A stretch of 5,633 nt of DNA from Lachnospiraceae bacterium (lineage in GTDB: Bacteria > Bacillota > Clostridia > Lachnospirales > Lachnospiraceae). The first letter of the stretch is position 1; each line of letters opens with the position of its first letter. The translations under genes and the position numbers were made by a program. This document shows positions 1-5,604 of the stretch, in pieces. The notes beneath the pieces were generated by a model, which made no database searches, was not told the DNA's origin, and was given only the letters and a program-made list of their open reading frames with translations. The DNA is taken from assembly GCA_900770535.1 (NCBI GenBank), contig CAAHDV010000168.1, positions 1 to 5,633 on the forward strand. The letters run 5' to 3'.

Positions 1-18
1 CGAGTCCCGTCTCGCGCT
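1..18 (+). tRNA. 3' end of a tRNA gene (partial, probably tRNA-Gly)
   Basis: The first bases read as the end of a tRNA: the CGAGT of a TTCGAGT T-loop (1-5), the 3' half of the T-stem CCCGT (6-10), the 3' half of the acceptor stem CTCGCGC (11-17) and a discriminator base T (18). The following bases are CTC, so CCA is not encoded and would be added after transcription, as is common in Firmicutes. A U at position 73 is typical of bacterial tRNA-Gly and tRNA-Cys, and the inferred GCGCGAG 5' acceptor strand fits Gly better. The anticodon lies outside the window, so the isotype is inferred. The terminator directly downstream supports this being the last gene of a tRNA transcript. Confidence 0.6.
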
Positions 19-29
19 CTCAAAACAAG

Positions 30-61
30 AAAAAGGATATCCGAAATGGATATCCTTTTTT
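30..61 (+). terminator. Intrinsic terminator after the tRNA
   Basis: A perfect 13-bp inverted repeat, AAAAAGGATATCC (30-42) and GGATATCCTTTTT (48-60), surrounds a 5-nt loop and runs into six T residues (56-61). The A-tract opposite the T-tract means it could also work in the reverse direction, but no minus-strand gene lies to its right to use it. It ends the tRNA transcript and isolates the downstream operon from read-through. Confidence 0.9.
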
Positions 62-67
62 CGTGCG

Positions 68-96
68 TTCAAGCTTCCTGATGTCTCCATTATAAT
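68..96 (+). promoter_or_regulatory. Candidate sigma-A promoter for the LRR-VWA-AAA operon
   Basis: An exact TATAAT -10 hexamer lies at 91-96. Seventeen bases upstream is TTCAAG (68-73), a weak match to TTGACA (three of six). No TGn extension precedes the -10. Transcription would start near 103, leaving a leader of about 70 nt before the first gene. A second possible -10, TATAGT at 141-146, has no well-spaced -35. This is the only gap over 50 bp ahead of the four plus-strand genes and it follows a terminator, so the operon promoter should lie here. Confidence 0.5.
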
Positions 97-163
97 GTAA
101 AAAAGAAACAAGGCTTTACTTTTGGGTGAAAGTTTTTTAATATAGTTAAGGAAATCATATAAC

Positions 164-168
164 AGAGG
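164..168 (+). promoter_or_regulatory. Ribosome binding site of the LRR gene
   Basis: AGAGG lies 7 nt before the ATG at 176. The spacing is near optimal and supports that start codon. Confidence 0.7.
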
Positions 169-175
169 CATAGCC

Positions 176-1306
176 ATGAAGTTTATTTATACAAGGATCA
201 AAGATGAGATTCGCATTGATCAGATAGAGGACCCGGAGGCGGTCATTTATGTGCCGGAACAGTTTGAGGACTGTCCGGTGACGGAGCTTGGATCCTATGT
301 GCTGGCGCACAGTGCGGTGGAGGAGATTCACCTTCCGCCCTATGTGAGAAAAATCGGCGCATATGGGTTTTATGAGTGTGAGCAGTTGAAACGGATTTAC
401 TGCTACAGCCGGGTGTTAGATCTTGGTGCCGGTTTGTTTGCGGGGGTTCCGGCCGCGGAGTATCTGGATATTACAGAGTTTCCGGGGGAGCGCTCCTGCT
501 TAAAGGAGATGCTGGCGGAGCTTCGCCAGACCTTGCGGGTGCAGCTTCATCCGATGCCGGCTGCAGCGCCAGAAGAAGCAGCAGTGGCTTTGGAGCATGT
601 GGCAGAGAAAAAAGAAGCGCCGGTTTCCGGACAGGCGGCAGGCGAAATGGAAGCGCGTCTGATTTTTCCGGAATACTATGAGGATTCCGTGGAGAATACT
701 CCGGCGCGCATTGTCAGCATTGAGACTCACGGCTGCGGACACCGATACCGTTACTGTTTTGCGGGACGTGTGTTTCAGTACCGCGAGTACGATGAACTTT
801 TCCCACATGTTCAGGTGCAGGAGAAGGAAGAACTGGTGACGGAGCTGGCGCTGGGGCGCCTTCTGTATCCGCGGGAACTGTCGGAGAAGTTTTGGGAGCA
901 TTACCTGGAGTATGTGAGGGAACACTGGAAAACAGCCGGAAAGCTGTTGATCCAGGCAGACCGGATGCAGCGAAACCGGGTGAGCAATCTGGAGCCGGGA
1001 AAGCTGCCGTGGCTGGTGGATGAGGTGCTGGACCAGACCAGCACGAATCTTGCAGACCAGCTTGGCGAGCTGACAGGGCTTGCCCAGGAGGCGGGGGATA
1101 CCGAAATGGTAAGCTGGCTCATGGAGCGGCGGTACCGCCTTCGGACTGCAGGTGCGCTTCAGAACATCGGCGGGACACAGACTGCTGAGGCAGTACTGCC
1201 TGCGGATGCTGTCCAGGGTACGGACAGAAGCCGGTTCGCATCTGGCAATCCGGAAATACCAGGGGAGTCACAGCGGCCGAAACGCAAACGCCGCTTCGAA
1301 TTATAA
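176..1306 (+). CDS. BspA-type leucine-rich repeat protein with uncharacterised C-terminal helical domain
   Basis: A 376-residue protein with no signal peptide or membrane segment, so probably cytoplasmic. Residues about 20-100 show BspA-like (LRR_5) repeats of the form I.VP..F...PVTELG...L..S.VEEIHLPP.VRKIGAYGFYEC..LKRIY. An Ala/Glu-rich linker follows (about 125-158). Residues 159-325 form a second domain I cannot name: it opens with a His/Cys cluster (H185, C187, H189, C194) next to an aromatic stretch (FQYREYDELFP), then becomes helical, and its end (LAQEAGDTEMVSWLMERR) resembles one ankyrin helix pair. The tail is low-complexity and ends in a basic RPKRKRRFEL. LRR modules bind proteins, so a recognition or scaffold role for the VWA/AAA+ pair encoded next is plausible, but this is inferred from position. 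The TAA stop abuts the ribosome binding site of the next gene, which indicates an operon. The coding call is firm; the function is unknown. Confidence 0.8.
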   Translation: MKFIYTRIKDEIRIDQIEDPEAVIYVPEQFEDCPVTELGSYVLAHSAVEEIHLPPYVRKIGAYGFYECEQLKRIYCYSRVLDLGAGLFAGVPAAEYLDITEFPGERSCLKEMLAELRQTLRVQLHPMPAAAPEEAAVALEHVAEKKEAPVSGQAAGEMEARLIFPEYYEDSVENTPARIVSIETHGCGHRYRYCFAGRVFQYREYDELFPHVQVQEKEELVTELALGRLLYPRELSEKFWEHYLEYVREHWKTAGKLLIQADRMQRNRVSNLEPGKLPWLVDEVLDQTSTNLADQLGELTGLAQEAGDTEMVSWLMERRYRLRTAGALQNIGGTQTAEAVLPADAVQGTDRSRFASGNPEIPGESQRPKRKRRFEL

Positions 1307-1312
1307 AAGGAG
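1307..1312 (+). promoter_or_regulatory. Shine-Dalgarno that decides the VWA gene start
   Basis: AAGGAG begins at the base after the TAA of the LRR gene. The first in-frame ATG (1314) is only 1 nt away, too close for normal initiation; the next (1326) is 13 nt away, long but usable. This favours 1326, with 1314 as the alternative, a difference of four residues. Confidence 0.6.
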
Positions 1313-1325
1313 AATGCAGACAGAG

Positions 1326-2729
1326 ATGATCGATCCAACCAGACACAGACAGCTGGAAGAATTAAATATGGTAGAACTCTGCACCCGGATCTTCCGGAAT
1401 TCCAGAAATGAGCTGTATCTGAACATGCGCTATCTGGATCTTTCCTTAAGCTCCCTTGGCTTTGAGGCAGATCCGAACTGCCGCGGTGTGGGGACAGACG
1501 GGTTTGTGATCTATTATTATCCGGACTATGTCTGCGACCTGTATCAGCGGGGGCGGGTGCATGTGAACCGGGCGTATCTGCATATGGTGCTGCACTGTCT
1601 GTTCTGTCACATGGATACTCGCGGAAAGCGGGAGACGGATCTGTGGAATCTGGCCTGCGACATTGCGGTGGAATCCATTCTGGATGATATGTATGTAAAA
1701 TGTATCCGTATGGCGCCGACACCGTTTCGCCGGGATTGGTATGGACGGCTGCGCGGAAAGCTGACGGTGTTAAACGCTGAGGGTGTGTACCGCGTGTTAA
1801 AAGAGGAAAATCTGGAACTGCGGCGGCTGGAACGCCTGGCGGCAGAGTTTCTGGTGGATGATCACAGTTACTGGGAACTGCCGGAGGATTCCCCGAAAAC
1901 GCCTATGGTGCGGCAGACCCAGTGGAGCAACAACCGGGAAAAGGTGCAGACCGAGATGGAGACCATGGGAAACCAGCAGGACGAGGAAAACAGGAGTATG
2001 CTGGAACAGGTTCAGGTGGAGAATCGGGAACGCTACGATTACCGCAGATTTCTGCAGCGGTTTTCGGTACTGCGGGAGGAGATGCAGGTGGACCCGGATT
2101 CCTTCGACTATATTTTTTATACCTACGGCCTGTCTCTTTATGGCAATATGCCGTTAGTGGAGCCGCTGGAATCCAAAGAAGTGAGCCGGATTGAGGATTT
2201 TGCGGTGGTGATTGATACTTCCATGTCCTGTTCCGGAGATCTGGTGCGGCGGTTTCTGGAAGAAACCTACGATGTGCTCTGCCAGTCGGACAGCTATTTT
2301 AAGAAGACCAACATCCATATCATCCAATGCGATGAGCAGGTGCAGCAGGACCGCCTGATTACGAACCGGGAAGAGATGGAAGCCTATATGCGGGATTTCA
2401 CTATCATCGGTCAGGGCGGCACGGATTTCCGTCCGGCATTTGAGTATGTGAATGGACTGATCCGGCAGGGCGCCTTTCACCGGCTGAAGGGGCTGTTGTA
2501 TTTTACTGACGGCGAAGGCATTTACCCGGTGAAGCGGCCGGTGTATGACACGGCCTTTGTGTTTCTGAAGGATCAGTATACGGATATTTCGGTTCCGGCC
2601 TGGGCAATGAAACTTATCATTGAGCCAGAGCAGCTGCAGGAAGAAGCTGGCACAAAGCCGGATGGCGCACAGTCCCTTCAGCAGTCGCTGGAGAACCCGG
2701 CAGAACATGCAGAGATAGAGAGACAGTGA
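1326..2729 (+). CDS. DUF2201-family protein: metallopeptidase-like domain plus VWA-like domain
   Basis: A protein of 467 residues (471 if ATG 1314 is used), probably cytoplasmic. The N-terminal half matches the putative metallopeptidase domain of the DUF2201 family: RNSRNELYLNMRYLDL, then H86-M-V-L-H90 followed by H95, then LWNLACDIAVE (106-116). Peptidases in this fold use HExxH; here the Glu is Met87, so the His ligands remain but the catalytic base is missing. A charged, Gln/Glu-rich linker (about 200-235) leads to a VWA-like domain with a complete MIDAS: DTSMS (D297, S299, S301), GGTD (T366, D367) and TDG (D395), which should bind Mg2+ or Mn2+ and a partner protein. Families of this type usually sit next to a MoxR-like AAA+ ATPase, as here (next gene, 29 nt away or overlapping by 4). 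It is probably an adaptor or co-chaperone of that ATPase. A 58-residue N-terminal extension from GTG 1152 is possible but would lie inside the LRR gene, so I rejected it. Confidence 0.9.
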   Translation: MIDPTRHRQLEELNMVELCTRIFRNSRNELYLNMRYLDLSLSSLGFEADPNCRGVGTDGFVIYYYPDYVCDLYQRGRVHVNRAYLHMVLHCLFCHMDTRGKRETDLWNLACDIAVESILDDMYVKCIRMAPTPFRRDWYGRLRGKLTVLNAEGVYRVLKEENLELRRLERLAAEFLVDDHSYWELPEDSPKTPMVRQTQWSNNREKVQTEMETMGNQQDEENRSMLEQVQVENRERYDYRRFLQRFSVLREEMQVDPDSFDYIFYTYGLSLYGNMPLVEPLESKEVSRIEDFAVVIDTSMSCSGDLVRRFLEETYDVLCQSDSYFKKTNIHIIQCDEQVQQDRLITNREEMEAYMRDFTIIGQGGTDFRPAFEYVNGLIRQGAFHRLKGLLYFTDGEGIYPVKRPVYDTAFVFLKDQYTDISVPAWAMKLIIEPEQLQEEAGTKPDGAQSLQQSLENPAEHAEIERQ

Positions 2730-2736
2730 AAACTGG

Positions 2737-2744
2737 AAAGGAAG
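2737..2744 (+). promoter_or_regulatory. Candidate ribosome binding site of the AAA+ gene
   Basis: AAAGGAAG lies 14 nt before ATG 2759, a long spacing. The alternative GTG start at 2726 overlaps the TGA of the VWA gene (GTGA) and has only AGAGAG-like purines upstream. Coupled translation from the VWA gene could compensate for either weak signal. Confidence 0.45.
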
Positions 2745-2758
2745 AAACAAAGAATCGT

Positions 2759-4252
2759 ATGAACATCAAGCGTGCAAAACAGGAAATCAAGGATACGGTA
2801 GCCGCATATCTGGCGAAGGATGAGTTTGGGGCTTACGAGATCCCGTCCATCCGCCAGCGCCCCATGCTTCTGATCGGACCGCCCGGAATCGGCAAGACCC
2901 AGATCATGGAGCAGGTGGCGCAGGAGTGCCAGATTGGCCTGGTGGCTTATACCATCACCCATCACACAAGACAGAGCGCGGTGGGCCTGCCTTTTATTGA
3001 GCATAAAATATATGGCGGCAAGGAGTATGCCGTGACGGAATATACCATGAGTGAGATCGTGGCATCGGTCTATGACCGGATCGAAAAGAGCGGCATGCCG
3101 GAGGGCATTCTGTTCATCGATGAGATCAACTGCGTGTCAGAGACGCTGGCTCCGACCATGCTGCAGTTTTTGCAGGGCAAGGCCTTTGGCAATCACAAGA
3201 TTCCGGAGGGCTGGATCATTGTGGCAGCGGGAAACCCGCCGGAGTATAACAAGTCTGTGCGGGAATTTGATATCGTGACTATGGACCGAATCCGCCGGAT
3301 TGATGTGGAGCCGGATCTTCCGGTCTGGAAGGAATACGCGAAGACCGTGGGCGTGCATCCGTCCATTCTTTCTTATTTAAATGTCCGTCCGCAGAATTTC
3401 TGCCAGATTGAAACAACTGTGGATGGTAAGCGGTTTGTGACGCCCCGTGGCTGGGAAGATCTCTCCGAGCTTATCTGGATTTACGAAAAGCAGGAGCGGA
3501 AGATGGACCGGGAACTGGTGGGCGAGTACATCCAGTTTTCGAAGATCGCGAAGGACTTTGCTAACTATCTGGAACTGTATTACAAATACCGGGATGATTA
3601 TCAGGTGGAGCAGGTGCTGGAGGGCCATATTTCCGAGGCAGCAGTGGATAAGCTGCAGCGGGCATCCTTCGATGAGCGCATCAGTGTGGTAAGCCTGCTG
3701 TTGTCTGGTCTGAATGAAAAATTCCGGAATGTCATCCGCATGGAAGAAATGATGAGCCTGCGGATGGAGCAGATGAAGAAGCTGCAGGCTGCTTCCGGCA
3801 GCGCCCTTGCGGATGCCCTGTCTGCCCTTGCGGAGAACTTCCATGCTGAGTGGTCTCGCCTTCTGGAAAACAGTCTCTTATCCCGGGCGCAGCTTCGCAC
3901 TTACCGTGCGGTAAGTGCCAAACTGGAAGAGGACCTGATGGAGCTTAGAAAGAGCGGCATCACAGACTGGGATGAAGGTTTTGCATTTCTGAGGGAGCGC
4001 TTTGGCGCGGACAGTGACCGTTATGAGGAACTGTTTGATGAGGCAGGGGAAGCACTGGAGCATGCCTTTGACTTTATGGAGGCAGCCTTTGCGGGAAGCC
4101 AGGAGCTGGTGCTGTTTGTCACGGAGTTAAATACCGGCGCTTACAGCGTGCATTTCCTGCAGGATTATGAGTGTGAGCGGTATTACCAGTACAACCGCGA
4201 CCTGCTGTTCTCCCAGGAGGAACAGGAAATTGAAGAACTACTGAAGAGGTAA
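2759..4252 (+). CDS. MoxR-like AAA+ ATPase (AAA_5 type), partner of the VWA protein
   Basis: A 497-residue ATPase from ATG 2759 (508 if GTG 2726 is used; the MNIKRAKQEI start looks more natural). The nucleotide site is complete: Walker A GPPGIGKT (40-47), Walker B LFIDE (D121, E122), sensor 1 Asn159 in VAAGNPPEYN, and a DRIRR motif (R177, R179, R180) that may supply the arginine finger. The ATPase core ends near residue 260. The remaining 240 residues are helical, with a Met/Glu/Lys-rich coiled-coil-like stretch (about 320-345), a short duplicated SALA motif, and an acidic tail, unlike the short lid of minimal MoxR proteins. MoxR ATPases form hexamers that remodel or mature partner complexes together with VWA proteins, and the intact MIDAS protein upstream fits that. 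Start ambiguity aside, it is intact. The client is unknown; the LRR protein and the MscS channel in the same operon are candidates by position only. Confidence 0.92.
   Translation: MNIKRAKQEIKDTVAAYLAKDEFGAYEIPSIRQRPMLLIGPPGIGKTQIMEQVAQECQIGLVAYTITHHTRQSAVGLPFIEHKIYGGKEYAVTEYTMSEIVASVYDRIEKSGMPEGILFIDEINCVSETLAPTMLQFLQGKAFGNHKIPEGWIIVAAGNPPEYNKSVREFDIVTMDRIRRIDVEPDLPVWKEYAKTVGVHPSILSYLNVRPQNFCQIETTVDGKRFVTPRGWEDLSELIWIYEKQERKMDRELVGEYIQFSKIAKDFANYLELYYKYRDDYQVEQVLEGHISEAAVDKLQRASFDERISVVSLLLSGLNEKFRNVIRMEEMMSLRMEQMKKLQAASGSALADALSALAENFHAEWSRLLENSLLSRAQLRTYRAVSAKLEEDLMELRKSGITDWDEGFAFLRERFGADSDRYEELFDEAGEALEHAFDFMEAAFAGSQELVLFVTELNTGAYSVHFLQDYECERYYQYNRDLLFSQEEQEIEELLKR
3897..3918 (+). repeat. 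Perfect 9-bp inverted repeat inside the AAA+ gene
   Basis: GCACTTACC (3897-3905) and GGTAAGTGC (3910-3918) are separated by a 4-nt loop. The stem lies within codons for RTYRAVSAK of the ATPase. No T-tract follows, so it is not a terminator. It may be a chance structure constrained by coding, or an mRNA hairpin. Confidence 0.6.
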
Positions 4253-4258
4253 TAAAAT

Positions 4259-5197
4259 ATGATGTTTTTAACAAAGCTGATGCTTTTGGCGGCATCGGAA
4301 ACCGATGCCGATCTGTCCACGGTTCTGGAAGAAACCAAGGCGGTGGCAGAGGAGGTCCATGAGGATCTGCAGAATTTAAAACCAAACGTGATTCTGGAAA
4401 CCTTAAAGAGCTGGCTGCCGGGGCTTATGAGCTTCGGCTACCGTCTGGTTATCGCGATTCTGATCCTGGTAATTGGAAACCGGATTGTGCATGCGGTGCG
4501 GAAATTTTTACATAAAACCTTTACACACATGAATATGGATCCGAGCATCAGCCGGTTTCTGATTTCCGTGGCAGATGCCTGCATTTATGCGCTGGCCATC
4601 TTTATTGCGGCAGATAAGATCGGCATTCCGTCCGCATCCATCATTGCGCTGCTGGGTTCTGCCGGCTTGGCCGTCGGCCTGTCTTTGCAGGGCAGCCTGG
4701 CGAATGTGGCGGGCGGCATTTTACTTATGCTGCTGCGTCCGTTCGGTGTTCATGATTATATCGTGAGCGGCGGATATGAAGGCACGGTGCAGAGCATCGG
4801 CCTGGCATATACCACGATCATTACCGTTGATAACAAGAAAATCACCATTCCAAATGGTCAGATTTCCAACAGTACGGTGGTAAATGTGACTGCGCAGGAG
4901 AAGCGCCGCGTGGATCTGGTGGTTGGCATCGGTTATAGTTCTGACATCAAAAAGGCCAAGGAACTGATCCGTCAGGTTTACGAGAAGCATCCGCTGGTAC
5001 TGGCAGAGGGTGGCATCACCGTTTACGTGGACGAACTGGCTGACAGTGCTGTCATGATCGGCGGCCGCGGCTGGACGAAGACGGAGAACTACTGGCAGGT
5101 GCGATGGGATGTCCTGGAGGGGATCAAGGAGGCCTTTGACGCAAATGGCATCGAGATTCCGTTCAATCAGATTGATGTGAATATCAAAAATCAGTAA
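4259..5197 (+). CDS. mscS: MscS-family small-conductance mechanosensitive channel
   Basis: A 312-residue inner-membrane channel that opens under membrane tension to release solutes during hypo-osmotic shock. TM1 spans about 57-80 and TM2 about 97-119. The pore helix TM3 (about 127-160) has the family signature ALLGSAGLAVGLSLQGSLAN; by alignment from memory with E. coli MscS, L137 and L141 correspond to pore residues L105 and L109, and Q144-G145 to the Q112-G113 kink. The beta domain follows (VDNKKITIPNG, 190-200) and then the C-terminal alpha/beta vestibule, ending in IPFNQIDVNIK, the counterpart of FPYPQMDVNFK. The N-terminus before TM1 is about 25-30 residues longer than in E. coli MscS and carries a short hydrophobic stretch (2-11) and an acidic amphipathic segment (18-50). 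An AGAGG lies 9 nt before ATG 4259, and a second ATG follows at once. The gene begins 6 nt after the AAA+ stop, so the two are co-transcribed. Confidence 0.95.
   Translation: MMFLTKLMLLAASETDADLSTVLEETKAVAEEVHEDLQNLKPNVILETLKSWLPGLMSFGYRLVIAILILVIGNRIVHAVRKFLHKTFTHMNMDPSISRFLISVADACIYALAIFIAADKIGIPSASIIALLGSAGLAVGLSLQGSLANVAGGILLMLLRPFGVHDYIVSGGYEGTVQSIGLAYTTIITVDNKKITIPNGQISNSTVVNVTAQEKRRVDLVVGIGYSSDIKKAKELIRQVYEKHPLVLAEGGITVYVDELADSAVMIGGRGWTKTENYWQVRWDVLEGIKEAFDANGIEIPFNQIDVNIKNQ
4290..4310 (+). repeat. GC-rich perfect hairpin in the first codons of mscS
   Basis: CGGCATCGG (4290-4298) and CCGATGCCG (4302-4310) form a 9-bp stem with an AAA loop, starting 31 nt after the first base of the mscS start codon. 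No U-tract follows, so it is not an intrinsic terminator. In mRNA it would be a stable structure near the initiation region, where it could slow early elongation or mark a processing site between the AAA+ and mscS parts of the transcript. Confidence 0.65.
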
Positions 5198-5209
5198 AAA
5201 GATGAAAAA

Positions 5210-5602
5210 TTATTCAAAGAACAGCTTTAAGTCATCCTCTACCGTTCCGATTCCCGCAATTCCGAAGTTTTCCACCAGTACCTTCGCTACATTTGGGGAT
5301 AAGAAGGCCGGAAGGGTCGGTCCCAGGTGGATATTTTTCACGCCGAGGTACAAGAGAGCCAGCAGGACAATGACAGCCTTCTGCTCGTACCACGCGATGT
5401 TGTAGATGATCGGCAGGTCGTTGATGTCATCCAGGCCGAAGACCTCCTTTAATTTCAGCGCAATGACGGCCAGGGAGTAGGAGTCGTTGCACTGTCCGGC
5501 ATCCAGGACTCTCGGGATGCCGCCGATATCGCCCAGGTCCAGCTTGTTGTACTTGTACTTTGCGCAGCCTGCGGTGAGGATGACGGCATCTTTCGGCAGA
5601 GC
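5210..5602 (-). CDS. hcp: Hydroxylamine reductase / hybrid cluster protein, C-terminal part (cut by contig end)
   Basis: The minus strand encodes the last 130 residues of Hcp, ending at TAA 5212-5210. Hcp is a cytoplasmic Fe-S protein of anaerobes that reduces hydroxylamine in vitro and nitric oxide in E. coli, acting in nitrosative stress. Four residues match hybrid-cluster residues at exactly the spacing of Desulfovibrio Hcp: Cys434 (TAGCAKY, codon 5566-5564), Cys459 (GQCND, 5491-5489), Glu494 and Lys496 (WYEQKAV, 5386-5384 and 5380-5378). The end reads [20 protein letters not shown] then [19 protein letters not shown]. The full protein is usually about 540-550 residues, so roughly three quarters are missing. 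The apparent in-frame TAG at 5605-5603 is made by adapter sequence and is not a real stop; the gene should not be called a pseudogene. It converges on mscS with 12 bp between stop codons. Its promoter lies outside the window. Confidence 0.97.
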   Translation of the reverse strand, partial: ALPKDAVILTAGCAKYKYNKLDLGDIGGIPRVLDAGQCNDSYSLAVIALKLKEVFGLDDINDLPIIYNIAWYEQKAVIVLLALLYLGVKNIHLGPTLPAFLSPNVAKVLVENFGIAGIGTVEDDLKLFFE

Positions 5603-5604
5603 CT

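Noticed and set aside
141..146. TATAGT as an alternative -10 box
   Set aside because: No -35-like hexamer at 16-18 bp; it lies close to the ribosome binding site, and TATAAT at 91-96 is better.
1152..1325. GTG-initiated N-terminal extension of the VWA protein, overlapping the LRR gene
   Set aside because: There is no ribosome binding site before 1152, the extension is Arg-rich out-of-frame translation of the LRR gene end, and a Shine-Dalgarno sits at 1307-1312.
1159..1722. Long open frame on the minus strand opposite the LRR/VWA junction
   Set aside because: Pro/Ser/Arg-rich composition, no recognisable domain and no ribosome binding site; it mirrors GC-rich codons of the plus-strand genes.
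2154..2750. 198-residue open frame on the minus strand opposite the VWA domain
   Set aside because: It is antisense to the conserved MIDAS region and has no family resemblance.
3803..3834. 11-bp direct repeat GCCCTTGCGGA (3803-3813 and 3824-3834)
   Set aside because: It is spaced exactly seven codons apart in frame and encodes a repeated helical heptad (ALAD/ALAE), so protein periodicity explains it.
5202..5405. 67-residue plus-strand frame after mscS
   Set aside because: It is antisense to strongly conserved hcp coding sequence, including metal-ligand codons.
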